From Apoda limacodes (lineage: Eukaryota; Arthropoda; Insecta; Lepidoptera; Limacodidae), in the NCBI GenBank assembly GCA_946406115.1, contig OX291544.1, positions 18,679,521-18,743,520 of the forward strand: DNA of 64,000 bases, read 5' to 3'. A model generated the notes under the pieces. The model did no database searches, was not told where the DNA came from, and saw only the letters and a list, made by a program, of their open reading frames with translations. Of this stretch, positions 1 to 10,226 are shown one piece after another. A program made the translations under genes and the position numbers. Each line of letters starts with the position of its first letter. Positions within the stretch are counted from its first letter, which is position 1.

Positions 1-1
1 T

Positions 2-1267
2 GTCATCGCCGGTGCGAGTATTCGTGGTACTGCAAAAGGGTACGGGTTAGCCGTTATGACACTGAAAAGGTACGTGAGGAAGAGGAAAGGTACTACTACA
101 ACTGATGTAATTGATTACACTCCAAATTATCGTCACTCACAAATTTTTTCAACTATTGAGGAGAGTGAACTTGTCAATTACCTAATGATGGCCAGCAAAT
201 TGTATCATGGATTAACACCTAAGAATGTACGACAACTGGCATTTCAATATGCTATTGAAAATAAAAAGGAAGTTCCGCTAAAATGGTCCGAAAATGAAGA
301 AGCAACCTATGATTGGTTCTACGGGTTTATGCACCGACACAAAGAACTATCACTCAGAGTTCCCGAAGCCACAAGCTTGTCTCGCGCCACGGCGTTTAAC
401 AGAAACAACGTTAACAACTTTTTTCAAAATTTATCAAGCCTTTTACAGAGATTTAACTTTGGTCCGAACCAAATTTGGAATGTAGATGAAACTGGCATTA
501 CGACAGTTTACAAACCAAAAAAAATCGTGGCATGTAAAGGAATTAAACAAGTGTCTAAGGTAACATCCGGCGAACGTGGGCAGCTCGTAACTGTGTGCGC
601 AGCTATAAATGCTATAGGTAATCACCTTCCACCTTTTATGATATTTCCTCGTAAAAATTGGCAGGAGCGAATGATAGATGGAGGTCCACCAGGCACAGAA
701 GGAGCTCCACATCCCAGTGGTTGGATGACTAGCCCAAATTTTGTGCTTTTTTTGAAATTTTTCCTCAAGCATGTAAGATGCAGCAAGGATAATCCATGTC
801 TCATGATATTTGACAATCATGAGTCACATATTTCCATTGATTCTATAAATTTTTGCAAAGATAATGGTATACACCTGTTAACCCTCCCACCCCGTACCTC
901 TCAAAAATTGCAACCGTTGGATAGAATTATATTTGGAGCAATGAAGTCATATTATAATACTGCATGTGACAATTGGATGGTTGGTCACCCAGGCCGGCCA
1001 TTAACCATTTATGATTTGGCAGGATGTTTATCCAGTGCCTACCCAAATTCAATGACACCCAGAAATATTCAGAAAAGTTTTTCAGTCACTGGGATTTTCC
1101 CATTTAACCCTGATATCTTTGCAGATGACGAATATTTAAGCTCTTACGTCACTGATCGAGAATACATAGAACCTGAAATTGAGAATGTCACTCACGAATT
1201 TCTTCACCATCTGTTATTTCTGGTCCATCTTCTGCTGCTGTACTTGCTCCACTTACGCCTGTATTAA
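2..1267 (+). CDS. Pogo/jerky-type DDE transposase, N-terminal and catalytic part (5' partial, frameshifted)
   Basis: Transposase of a pogo/tigger/jerky-like DNA transposon (Tc1-mariner superfamily); it would bind the element's terminal repeats and cut and paste it. The frame is already open at base 2, and residues before the Met at 56 (IAGASIRGTAKGYGLA) look like the end of a pipsqueak-type helix-turn-helix. The Met at 56 is therefore probably internal and the true start lies outside the window. A second DNA-binding region follows (about 120-420), then the catalytic domain: Asp in NVDETG (485-487), Asp in IFDNHESH (812-814) and Asp in LQPLD (920-922), a D,D35D arrangement. All three acidic residues are present. 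The last ~23 residues (after about 1199) are Leu/His-rich and out of frame: a one-base indel near 1195-1205 moves the real protein into the frame of the next entry. The family is clear; whether the copy is active is unknown, and the frameshift argues against it. Confidence 0.88.
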   Translation, partial: VIAGASIRGTAKGYGLAVMTLKRYVRKRKGTTTTDVIDYTPNYRHSQIFSTIEESELVNYLMMASKLYHGLTPKNVRQLAFQYAIENKKEVPLKWSENEEATYDWFYGFMHRHKELSLRVPEATSLSRATAFNRNNVNNFFQNLSSLLQRFNFGPNQIWNVDETGITTVYKPKKIVACKGIKQVSKVTSGERGQLVTVCAAINAIGNHLPPFMIFPRKNWQERMIDGGPPGTEGAPHPSGWMTSPNFVLFLKFFLKHVRCSKDNPCLMIFDNHESHISIDSINFCKDNGIHLLTLPPRTSQKLQPLDRIIFGAMKSYYNTACDNWMVGHPGRPLTIYDLAGCLSSAYPNSMTPRNIQKSFSVTGIFPFNPDIFADDEYLSSYVTDREYIEPEIENVTHEFLHHLLFLVHLLLLYLLHLRLY

Positions 1268-2193
1268 ATGATAAAGTTGCTATGCCAATTACACCACAAC
1301 CAATATCAAATGCTCCTGTTACTATAACAAATGCTGGAACTGTTACATCCTTAGTACTACAGCCAATATCAAATCATGATGGAAGTTCTCAGTTTGTGCT
1401 GAATGCTGAAACTACAACACCAATGGTACCAGAGCCAATAACAAAGGACGTTGCCACCCCAGGTATTTCTGATCATGAAAAGGAAAATACTAATGTTATA
1501 TCTTGCCCAAAAAACACTGCCTCTTGTTTGCTCCCGTTATATGTGGCCGAGACATCTAGCAAGAATAGATCGAACGCTTTTGTAAGTCCTGAAGTAATAA
1601 GGCCATATCCGAAGGCAGGACCAAGGAAAGGTGTTACGAAGGGACGAAAAAAAGGATGTACAAGAATTTTAACTGACACACCAGAGAAACTAGCAATCGA
1701 GAGTGAATTGGATGCTAGAAAACGCAAGAAGGAAGTCAAAGTTAGGAAAGTAAAAGCAAAAGTAGTGAAACGTAACCTCTATTCACAAGCGCAAGATGAG
1801 ACTACATCAGAAGATGAAGAAATACCACCTTCACCACCATCAGATTTAAGTGTGTCATATGAAACGGATAGCTCAAGCGAATCAGAAAATGAAGAAGACA
1901 CTATTGTCTCGGTCACCAGCGGCGATTGGGTTATAGTTAATATGGTCTCACAAAGAAATCTCGTCCATAGATATGTTGGACAGGTGCAGAGTAGAAGCCA
2001 AACAGGATATGACATTAAATTCGCTAAAAAAATTAATGACAGATTTTTCAAGTGGCCTGCAGTAGATGATATCAGTATTATAGCGGAATATCAAGTGGTA
2101 AAAAAACTACCAACTCCAAAAATGAAATCGCCATCGAGAAGAGTCATCAGCTTTGAATTCCCGAAATCATTAAAGAAGTTCAAAATTAAATAA
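1198..2193 (+). CDS. Pogo/jerky-type transposase, C-terminal part (other side of the frameshift)
   Basis: Continuation of the preceding transposase in the next frame. The Met at 1282 is not a natural start: the frame is open upstream and reads SSPSVISGPSSAAVLAPL across the point where the first part goes out of frame. In order it holds a Pro/Thr/Ser-rich linker (1200-1500), a basic stretch (KGRKKGCTRIL, about 1636-1668, and a Lys/Arg run at 1720-1780), an acidic Ser-rich stretch (1800-1905), and a closing ~65-residue segment starting GDWVIVNM and containing YVGQV. That segment resembles the small SH3/tudor-like barrel seen at the C-terminus of many arthropod jerky-like transposases (family knowledge, not tested). 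It ends at a clean TAA. Together the two parts code for about 730 residues with a single lesion, so the insertion looks fairly recent. Confidence 0.8.
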   Translation: MSSPSVISGPSSAAVLAPLTPVLNDKVAMPITPQPISNAPVTITNAGTVTSLVLQPISNHDGSSQFVLNAETTTPMVPEPITKDVATPGISDHEKENTNVISCPKNTASCLLPLYVAETSSKNRSNAFVSPEVIRPYPKAGPRKGVTKGRKKGCTRILTDTPEKLAIESELDARKRKKEVKVRKVKAKVVKRNLYSQAQDETTSEDEEIPPSPPSDLSVSYETDSSSESENEEDTIVSVTSGDWVIVNMVSQRNLVHRYVGQVQSRSQTGYDIKFAKKINDRFFKWPAVDDISIIAEYQVVKKLPTPKMKSPSRRVISFEFPKSLKKFKIK

Positions 2194-2689
2194 ATTGAAA
2201 AAAGAGACTGAGATCAAAAGACTTGATTAAATTAAGATAGATGATAAGACTTAATGAGACCAAAATTTATAATAAGATTTAATTTTTATAACTGTTTTAA
2301 GATTGTTACAGTAATATTTATTAATGTTGATTATTTTGCTAGGACACCTAAATGAAGCTTAAACGTAACTTGAAATTTTGTTTCACATGTCCTGGGTTCA
2401 ATTCAATAAGACAGTGTTTCAAGTCTTTATCTTAATTACGTTTTATTCAGGGTGTCATTGCGAGACATTTGAGTTCTTTTATTATTGAAGATATAATTTT
2501 GTTTTGAGTTTGTTTTTGTTTTTTTAATACGAAACGGAAGTTTCAAATTTAGAAATTGATTTATGTATGGAGACGGTGTGATATGCCTATGTTATGTGAT
2601 TTTGAAAACAATCTAAAAAAGTTTATGATATTCTAAAAACATTTTTTATTTATTTCCTTACTAATAGTATCATGTGAACCTAGATATGA

Positions 2690-2939
2690 GAGACTTGATC
2701 CCCCAGGATCAAGTCACCCAGATGGGGGGATCAAGTCTCGCGTATATACGGGACACTTGATACCATTCCCTATTTTTACTTACAGTCAAATAAGTATTAA
2801 ATTTAGACACTTATATCTTTGGGTCTTACATCAATTATAGGCAAATAAATTTCACGTATTTCAGTACCAATATCTTTTAAAATGGATAGTCACTAAGGAA
2901 ATTAGGGATGAAAAACAAAAGGGGGGATCAAGTGTCCCC
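2690..2939. repeat. Cluster of inverted 'GATCAAGT' repeats downstream of the transposase
   Basis: Four related words lie here: a 10-bp perfect hairpin (2692-2701 against 2706-2715, 4-nt loop), ggggggatcaagtctcg at 2724-2740, gggacacttgatacc at 2750-2764, and ggggggatcaagtgtcccc at 2921-2939. The third and fourth are inverted copies of each other. They could be the right terminal and subterminal repeats of the pogo-like element, since the last one abuts LINE-derived coding sequence. The left end lies outside the window, so this cannot be confirmed. Bases 2194-2689 are AT-rich noncoding sequence with nothing else recognised. Confidence 0.55.
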
Positions 2940-2943
2940 AGGT

Positions 2944-3144
2944 TCCTTTAAGACTGAATGTAAGAAAGTATATTTACAATTTTTGAACAATAATGAAGAA
3001 AGCATCCCCACGAATGTGAAATACTTTTGGACCTATATTGCTGACCGGAAAAATAAAACAGGCTTCTCCTCAACAATGCGATATAGCGACACCATCTCTA
3101 ATAACTCTGAAAATATTTGTGAAATGTTCTCTTCATTTTTATGA
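2944..3144 (+). mobile_element. LINE ORF2 fragment (jockey/CR1-like linker between endonuclease and RT)
   Basis: An open stretch ending at 3144 contains KYFWTYIADRKNKTG, followed by SSTMRYSD and NICEMFSSFL. This is the conserved pattern between the endonuclease and reverse transcriptase of jockey/CR1-like LINEs (the 'PKYFWK...' block). The first ~12 codons from the ATG at 2908 come from the flanking inverted-repeat sequence, not from the LINE. No RT blocks follow, so this is a scrap. The pogo-like element may have inserted here. Confidence 0.6.
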
Positions 3145-3479
3145 ATGGTCCCCAGAGAAGGCATATTCTGGTTTAATTTTCAAATGTAGTTTTTATTTTC
3201 ATTTTCTAATATATAACCCTAAAATTCTATTTATTCTCTATTTACTTTACATAATTCCTTGCATTAGCTTTATCTCTTCAATGCAAACTGTTTAGTAGTA
3301 GAAAAAAAATACTAGATTTGAATTTAAATAAGAGTAGGTATAAGTAATAAAAAAAACGGGTTGCACTCCGGGAGTGCCGGCAGAAGTGAAAACATACTAG
3401 CTATTAACTTCCCATCACTTCGTATACATATTTATTTATTATAAATAAGAATGTTTGTTTATTTAATTTTTTCATGTAG

Positions 3480-3580
3480 TATAACAGGACAGGTTATAGT
3501 AGGAGTGCCCTGTTACAGAATGCACCGGCTAGGTGCTCAGGAGGTAGAAGTTTAGGTAGAGGGAATTCAGTCAGAGGCAA
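3480..3580 (+). other. Exon-like open segment (low confidence)
   Basis: 101 nt bounded by a pyrimidine-rich acceptor (ttttttcatgtag) and a donor-like CAA|gtaaag. One frame is fully open (34 codons, Arg/Ser/Gly-rich, starting YNRTGYSRS). It ends in phase 2, which does not fit the next exon (4076) in its best frame, so it may belong elsewhere or be chance. The sequence just before it (3355-3400, 'cactccgggagtgccggc') looks like part of an interspersed repeat. Confidence 0.25.
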
Positions 3581-4075
3581 GTAAAGAAAATACTTTTCAA
3601 CGGTAAGGCAGTTTGTAATGTATTCTCTTTCACTTTTATCATTACAACATTTAATAGTCAGTATTAAGTAAGTTTATAAGCATACAGTGATATGATTTTT
3701 AAATGAATTGGGATTTATGTATTATCTGTCCCTCCAGCTAGCAGCAGGGTGCTGCTTAAAAGTCTCCCTATTGCGATGTGAAGAAATAATACCCCCGGTA
3801 TTACTTGCAAAAAATATATTCCCGTGGTCACTCCTAATTAGGATAAAAAGTGTTTTATATGAATTCTCATGTTTGTCAGTCCCAAAAAATTAAGTCAATC
3901 GATGCTCCATTACGACTTAAGAAATAGCGCTCCGCGAAAAACATATCCTGTGGAACTATCAGGATAAAAGTAGTCAGTCACTTTCGGGCAAGGGCAGATC
4001 CGAAGAGACCCCTCAACAAAGAGAGAGATCGTAAATTTTGTGAATATGATAATATACATCTTTGTTATTTTTCAG

Positions 4076-5474
4076 CATTCAAACCTTTTGGCGCAGAGGC
4101 TGAAGAAAATGGTGAGTTTTGTCATTAGTATAACATTATGTTAAGACCACGCTTAAACTTATTGAACCAGCGGCACGTGATGGAACTTTATCATGATAGC
4201 TAATCGAAGTCTATTATAACTTTTTGGTTGACTAATAGGGCGTACTTTCTGAGCCGCGTTGTAATTTAATAGTAAAACCTCATTTTAGCATCAACAATCC
4301 GTTCCGTCTAAGCGCATCTGATAATTTCAGCAGCGCTATTATTGCTCAAACAAATTTTTTGACAGCACCGTGTGTGTATATGTTTGAGTTTTTTTTTTTT
4401 TTTTATAGATAACAACTAAGATATAGAGTTCATAATGCATACATACATTATACATTTTGCACGCAAGACGCAGGCGGCTCCCTCAGATTAGTTCCACGAA
4501 CCCACTTGCGTGATGGATGAGACATGCATATCTCTGATAATACCCTTAGTAGCATTTTTTGTAGTCAATGCTTGACAGAAAAAATATTGCATTTTTGCAT
4601 AAATGAATATGAAAATTCTTTGGTGTTATAGATAGCCAAAGAACTTAAGACAAATTTTTTTAAAGAAATAAGTATGTCAGTGTAGAGGGTTCCATATTTC
4701 AGTTTGTTTATTTAATATTCATATTTCAGATTTTCCATGATATTTTCTACCACAAAACATGGATAAAGCCTGTGAGAGTAATTTCGTCAGATAGTTGTGA
4801 TAATCAGCAACACATCTCTTTACTGTCACTACCAGCCGCACCAGCATCACCAATCCCCTCCACTTTGAGTATTACTAGAATTGGCAATGATGAAGCAGTT
4901 CGTATAACACGAAAAATAAGTATGTTTTTCGGTTGATTATTTTTTAATTACCACCAAGGTGACAAACAAGCTAACGGTCTTCCTGATGGTAAGCGGTCAC
5001 CATAGCCTTTTTAACTACTACTTCAGCTTACTATTTCTTTCAGGTAGAAACAGTAGTGTCACTAAATAAATTCTCTAAATAAAATTGTATTAATAACAAA
5101 AAGTAATTGTAACTGTGTGGTCAGCAGAGTTTAAAACGCCTGCTCAGGGGTAGAAAAAATGAGACTTAGAACTAAGGGGTAAGGTTCACTTTTTCGGTTA
5201 ATTATTTTTTAATTACCGCCAAAGTTACAAACAAGCTTACGGTCCGCCTGATGGTAAGCAGTCACCGTAGCCATTCTAACTACTACTTCAGCTTTCTATT
5301 TCTTTCAGGTAGAAACAGTAGTGTCACTTAATAAATTCTCTAAATAAAATTGTATTAATAATAAATAAGTAATTGTAACTGTGTGGTCAGCAGAGTTTAA
5401 AACGGCTGCTCAGGAGTAGAGAAATGAGACTTAGAAGTAAGGGATAAGGTTAACTTATAAGAGCCAGAAACACT

Positions 5475-5521
<47 letters not shown>

Positions 5522-6033
5522 AATTGACTAATTCAGCTAAGCCGCAGTAAGTGCCTAGACTTAAACAACCTAGGTACGATAATGTCCTTGAGATAGTCTT
5601 TAAGTACGTGGAGAGGTGTGCGATGTGTACCGACGCGCACCTAAGTTCGACACTCCCGCCTACAATCCTGCACGCCCGAAATACAACCTCCTCGTTGCTG
5701 AAGAGAAGCGTTCAGATCTTGGTGCACCACCCAGCACGCGTAGAGCTGTGTGGTTAAACAGCTTCCCTGGCCCCGACAAGACGTCTTCTTTGGCGTATTC
5801 TTGAGGTAAATGCGAGTTACGGGTGTGGCAAGTGTCGTGTCAGGTCAGTCGCTCCACAGTGCGAGTACGCATGGAACAGTAAACTCAAAAGTAATGTAGA
5901 AAAATGCATTTTATAATAGTGAAATCTATAAATTGTTGCAGGAAATGTTGCAGAGACGAATGAATTGTTTAAAATTCTTAAGGAAAATCAGCTACAGCGG
6001 AGGGAGATGCATGCTCCATGCAAAAAGTCGTAA
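4076..6033 (+). CDS. Three-exon gene for a small unrecognised protein
   Basis: Three exons join cleanly in phase: 4076-4111 (acceptor tttttcag, donor ATG|gtgagt), 4730-4919 (acceptor tatttcag, donor ATAA|gtatgt, 190 nt) and 5942-6033 (acceptor attgttgcag, stop TAA at 6031-6033). The exon 2/exon 3 codon A|GA gives Arg, and both longer exons are open only in the frame that joins. The product is 105 residues if exon 1 is coding from its first base, or 94 if translation starts at the ATG ending exon 1. Visible features: FYHKTWIKPVRV near the start, a Pro/Ala/Ser-rich middle (PAAPASPIPSTLS), and a charged, probably helical C-terminus (TNELFKILKENQLQRRE). No signal peptide or membrane segment. I do not recognise the family; further 5' exons may exist. 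Intron 2 holds a 265-bp tandem duplication, a (TA)n run and a GC-richer block. It could also be a remnant of a domesticated transposon gene. Confidence 0.5.
4926..5455. repeat. 265-bp tandem duplication containing a LINE alpha 3'-end fragment
   Basis: Two head-to-tail copies, 4926-5190 and 5191-5455, about 90% identical by eye, with period 265. Each starts with an antisense piece of the LINE alpha 3' end (accaaggtgacaaacaagct..., matching the tails at 8268, 18593 and 29265) and continues with sequence not seen elsewhere in the window. The duplication lies wholly inside the second intron of the 4076-6033 gene. Confidence 0.85.
5478..5519. repeat. (TA)n microsatellite
   Basis: Uninterrupted TA dinucleotide run of about 42 bp directly after the tandem duplication. 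Confidence 0.95.
5551..5804 (+). other. GC-richer block with overlapping open frames, unassigned
   Basis: Base composition is clearly richer in G+C than its surroundings, and two overlapping frames stay open. One reads FDTPAYNPARPKYNLL and then APPSTRRAVWLNSFPG. This could be a decayed coding fragment of a mobile element inserted in the intron, or an alternative exon. No family was recognised and no convincing splice pair surrounds it. Confidence 0.3.
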
Positions 6034-8267
6034 TGCAAAATTAAATTTTAGAAGCTTTAAATAAGCTACTAAATAAGAAAAATTAAAGAATTGCTTGAAT
6101 TGATATTTACTTAAATTTTTACTTTATTTAGTAACTTACTTGTACTTGTATTTTAGTTTTGTGTTGTAGGCTGTGATCTATAATGTTTCACCAAGCACCA
6201 TTCTTATATTTTAAAGTTATCTGGAAACACTTATTAATATAAATAAGTTAGTAAGCTACTAAAAACAAAGTTGTGATAAACATACCAATTATTATTTTTT
6301 GCTTTTATGTAGCACCCCTATGCTACATGACAAGGGTCAAATGTCGTCAATCTTGTGAAAGAATTCAGATATTTACGAGAACTCCGATATTTTATAGTAC
6401 TTCGTGTAATCTTACTAAAAGAAATATATTGCTGTACAGCTTCTATTATTACTATAGGTTAAAGGCAAATGCATGTAAATTTACGTTTACTTGAACGAGA
6501 AACAAATGATTGTACACAATACATTATTAAAAACATTTTCAAAAATTTTGTTGTTTTGTTTATACATTTTAATATGCTACTTTCACTTCTTGGGTGAACT
6601 ATGATTGGTTGCATCAATACATCTCTTTCTTACTAGATTATCATACTGGTACAGAATACAGAGTAAACATTGTGATGAAACTCCATAAAAGGGCAGGAAT
6701 CTTAGAGCAATTACTGGAATTAGCGGTCCTGGTGTGTTTTAAGGGCCTCTTTCAATGTGCATCCACACTTACCTTCAGTCCTCCAAATGTCTCGCGTCAA
6801 ATCAAATGCTTTATTTCTTACAAATTGGATAAATCACTTTTTTGAAGTATACATATAAACTAAAAGTTACTACCGTTTCGAAATGAAAATGGCGTTCTGG
6901 CAAGAACAATCGGCGAAATTAACTATCCAGCAATCGCTTTTTTAAAATTTTAAGCTACTTATTTGATCCCATGCATTTTAATTATCAAGGTAGTCTTTAT
7001 GATGTATAGGAGCAGTAAGTAACAAGACGACAGCTAAATCGATACTGGTTTATTAACTAAGTTGTACAATGCAGGTAGGTATAAATATGTTATAAATATT
7101 TCCTAAGAACTACCTACATACAAACACTACATACTCCCACACTTAATTCTACTAACATACTTATCATATAAAATTTACAACCAGTAATACATAGTAAATA
7201 TAATGTTATTTATGATATGCACATAACACATACATTGACAGCATGTTTTATTTTTGTCTTATGTAATATTTAACTTATACTTAAGGTAATTTTAATTTTT
7301 TATTTATTTTATTTAAGTTGCAGTTGGATAGTTTCTGTAAAAGAAGTGTGCTCGGAGCATAGCAAGTAGAAATCTGTGATCATCCTCCCCTCTTTAAGGT
7401 AACAGGAGTGATGTTTTGCATGTATAGATAGGTACATAGCTCAATAATTTTGATGATTAAGAGGTACAAATTAGATACAATTTAGCAAGGTTAATTATAA
7501 GCAATTATTGTAAAAAAAAATTATAAGACTACTGATCATATTTGAGATGCTTGTAGAAAAAGAAAAACAAAATGTTTCTATTTTTCTGAAATAAGACTAC
7601 TGTACTGCAAGTCTTTTTAGGTTTAATTTTCTGCAATCTTCAATATGCCATAACTTTAATTGACATTTCATAAAAATATGTGTGTACATTAACAGATTTT
7701 ATATTAAAAGTAATAATTGACAAATGGATTCTGGTTCCTAATTCTAATCAACGAATCAATAAAACCAGAACTTGCATCGGAGTTAAATCCTTTCTTAAGA
7801 TTAATATCCATCAACTTACAACATTCCTATATTGGAAACAGTATGGTTACAATGTTTATTTAGTTAGTACCTATAACAGTCTGGTGTTGCAAAACGCCAC
7901 AATGCAATGAGGAGTTGCGTGTCAGGTGAAATTTGATTTTTGGCATTTATTGAGCTTCCTACTTGGTTTAGAATAAACTAGAAAGTATTGGGTAATACTC
8001 TGCAACAAATTCAAAATAGTTCTTCATTACTAAAAATACATAGGAATTGTAAGTATCGATTTTATAGACTGCATCTTCTTCTATGTTTCTTTATTCTATG
8101 TTATAATATTAGTAAAGATAGAAATAATTGAGGGTTTATTAGATAATTAAAAACAGTATAAAGACAAAAAGTTATAGAAGTTCCAAAATAACGGTTGTAA
8201 CAGGAATAGTAAGCTATAGAAAATGTCATTTGGGTAATATAATATTTTTTTAACTTAATAGTTCACC
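6034..8267. other. AT-rich sequence, no gene recognised
   Basis: Both strands were read. There are only short random open frames and poly-A/T stretches, with no splice-bounded coding segment. A possible polyadenylation region for the preceding gene (several AATAAA-like words at 6057-6245) is the only weak signal. Confidence 0.6.
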
Positions 8268-8346
8268 TTTTTTTTTTTTTTTTATACCATTAATGTGGCA
8301 AACAAGCTTACGGTCCGCCTGATGGTAAATGGTCACCGTAGCCTAT
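8268..8346 (-). mobile_element. LINE alpha 3'-terminal fragment
   Basis: On the minus strand the segment ends in ...ttgccacattaatggtataaaa plus poly-A, the same tail as the longer LINE alpha copies at 41010-41998 and 53690-53951. Only the last ~65 bp of the element remain, a typical 5'-truncated LINE insertion. Confidence 0.75.
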
Positions 8347-8607
8347 AAAACACTGTTGATTTGTAAACTGTGTGTGCCAGTAAATGTACATGATAGATGT
8401 AACCATTAACAAGCTGTTGGTTAGGATACCATGTAATGTAGGTAGCATAGGTACTTACTTTATATTCAAAAAGTTTTTTCTTTAAAAGTTATTTCTCCAG
8501 ACTGGAGACACACTACTAAAGATACTGAAGATAGATACTTGCCTAAAATGACTTTTGAATACACCAGCACTCATTGATGTGATAATTCTTTCGAAATATC
8601 CCATGTT

Positions 8608-8685
8608 TCATGCAATTTTTTTGCGGCGGGATTGCAAAACGATAGTTCCAATAATATAGTCGTCGTCTTCGCTACTTTCCATCAT
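8608..8685 (-). other. Short acidic open frame, possible transposase N-terminus
   Basis: 25 codons starting MMESSEDDDYIIG and ending RRKKIA, then TGA. An acidic start followed by a basic stretch is common at the N-terminus of Harbinger-type and other insect transposases, but nothing downstream on this strand confirms it. Listed as a weak lead only. Confidence 0.2.
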
Positions 8686-9326
8686 CCATTTTTTCTCTTT
8701 GATTCATCTTTGCTTAAAAATCACATTTAAAAGCCAGAAAACCTTAGAAAAAGCAGAAATCTACAGTTTACGAAAGTAAATAAACCTCAACTGTCACTGT
8801 CAAATTTCGACAACGGGTCCAGATGTTTAACTACAACAAAAACCAACTTAATACAACTTAATACGTGGTATTTTATGGTCGTGTGTGTGGACTGTAGCCA
8901 TAGCAGTAATAGGCAACAGAGTTGCAGGTTTAAATTTTGGTTTACAGCTGGAAGTAATTAACCTTCAAATAAAATCAAATAGCTTTTTTGAAGTGTTAAT
9001 TTTATGACATTATGACAACGAAAATGTCACAACCCATCGAGACTCTTTGATCTTGCTATTCAAAAACACGACACCGGTAATGGACCTAAGAGTGGATGCC
9101 TAGAAACTTCCACCGTTTCCTACATCATCCGGTCCTTTACCGGAGATGGACCACCGGAAACGTTCGTTCCGTTATAGTAATATATTTGACATCTCAATCT
9201 GTCATAGAATTAAAATCCCATATCCAACCTCCCTGTACTACTCACAATCGCCATTTATTAAAAAAACGGAACAGCAGGCGCAGGCATTCATTTTCGCCGC
9301 ACGGTAGAAAGAGAGGGAGATACGTC

Positions 9327-9438
9327 TTACGAATTTTCTGGTCACGTGTCCTGACGCGAGTTTAACATTTTTTACCCATCTTACGAATTTTCGATCAGGT
9401 CACGTGTTCTGACGCGAATTTAACATTTTTTACCCATC
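9327..9438. promoter_or_regulatory. Tandem pair of ~56-bp units, each with a GTCACGTG E-box
   Basis: Units 9327-9380 and 9381-9438 share ttacgaattttc, ggtcacgtgt, ctgacgcga and tttaacattttttacccatc. Each carries the palindromic E-box CACGTG with a 5' GT, the type bound by bHLH-zip factors (USF/MITF/Myc class) and CLOCK-type dimers, next to a TGACGCG word. A duplicated E-box suggests a regulatory element, but no gene start is firmly tied to it. The surrounding 8700-9850 holds no recognised gene. Confidence 0.4.
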
Positions 9439-9851
9439 ACAAAAAAGGTGCACAACGCCGCTAAAGAAGTTTTCATTTCAAAAACAAACACTGTCCGTTG
9501 TGTTGTAAAGATTCTGTTTCACAGGCCTTGTGATATATAATGGCAAATAAGCCGTGTGCACAATTAGATACTGCCCATTTTTACCTAATTTTTCTTGTAG
9601 GTACTAGTAGATCACGTACACATTTTTTACATTCAGCACGTATTAGGTATCTACATACTAAGACACTAAGCACGTAGCGCGCGCCTGCAGAATTAAATTT
9701 AGCATCGACGTACCCTAATTATTTACCTAAGTGATGGGCATCTTATGATGACGTTTCGTTGAGAACCATGTTTATTTTACCAACGGGCAGCTGGGGTATG
9801 CTGTTTATATCAACTAGAATAAATATTTTGGCATATCTCTAAAGAAAGCTC

Positions 9852-10226
9852 TTAAGGCGCAGTGGCTACCTAACTAGCGCCGCTAGAATATCTTTTATAT
9901 TCTTCATTTCCTCTGTGTATAAAACACATTTCAAAATGTTACAAAATTATTTAGATTTAAACAATAAGCTATTGTTAGGACGTTTATAACATAATACGTT
10001 GATTCTAGAATGTACCTGTTAGTTGCAGATAGCAGTTCTGCTGATAGTGGCCGTTTTAAGCAGAAACGTAATTTACAACTCACAGGTATGTTTTAGAAAC
10101 AATGTATTTCTGTTTGTTATATACATAACAACTAGTTAATTGGTTTGTAACATTTTTGATATGTGTTTTTTACAAAAATGAATAATATCTTTTAGCAGCG
10201 CTAGTTTTGTAGTCACTGCGCCTTAA
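9852..10226. mobile_element. TTAA-flanked miniature inverted-repeat element (piggyBac-like MITE)
   Basis: A 367-bp body (9856-10222) is flanked by TTAA on both sides (9852-9855 and 10223-10226). Its ends are inverted repeats of about 31 bp with roughly five mismatches, beginning GGCGCAGTG and containing AACTAGCGC. TTAA target duplications are the hallmark of piggyBac-superfamily insertion. No transposase is encoded. The body contains an exon-like segment (separate entry). Confidence 0.75.
10029..10085 (+). other. Exon-like 57-bp segment inside the TTAA element
   Basis: Bounded by a good acceptor (gttagttgcag) and a strong donor (CTCACAG|gtatgt). It is 57 nt, a multiple of three, and open in two frames; one reads SSSADSGRFKQKRNLQLT. 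It is therefore capable of being spliced in as a cassette without shifting a frame. No neighbouring exon was identified, so real use is unproven. Confidence 0.3.

Noticed and set aside
9540..9600. ATG after the E-box pair (MANKPCAQLD...) as a gene start
   Set aside because: The frame continues into low-information sequence and no downstream exon was found.
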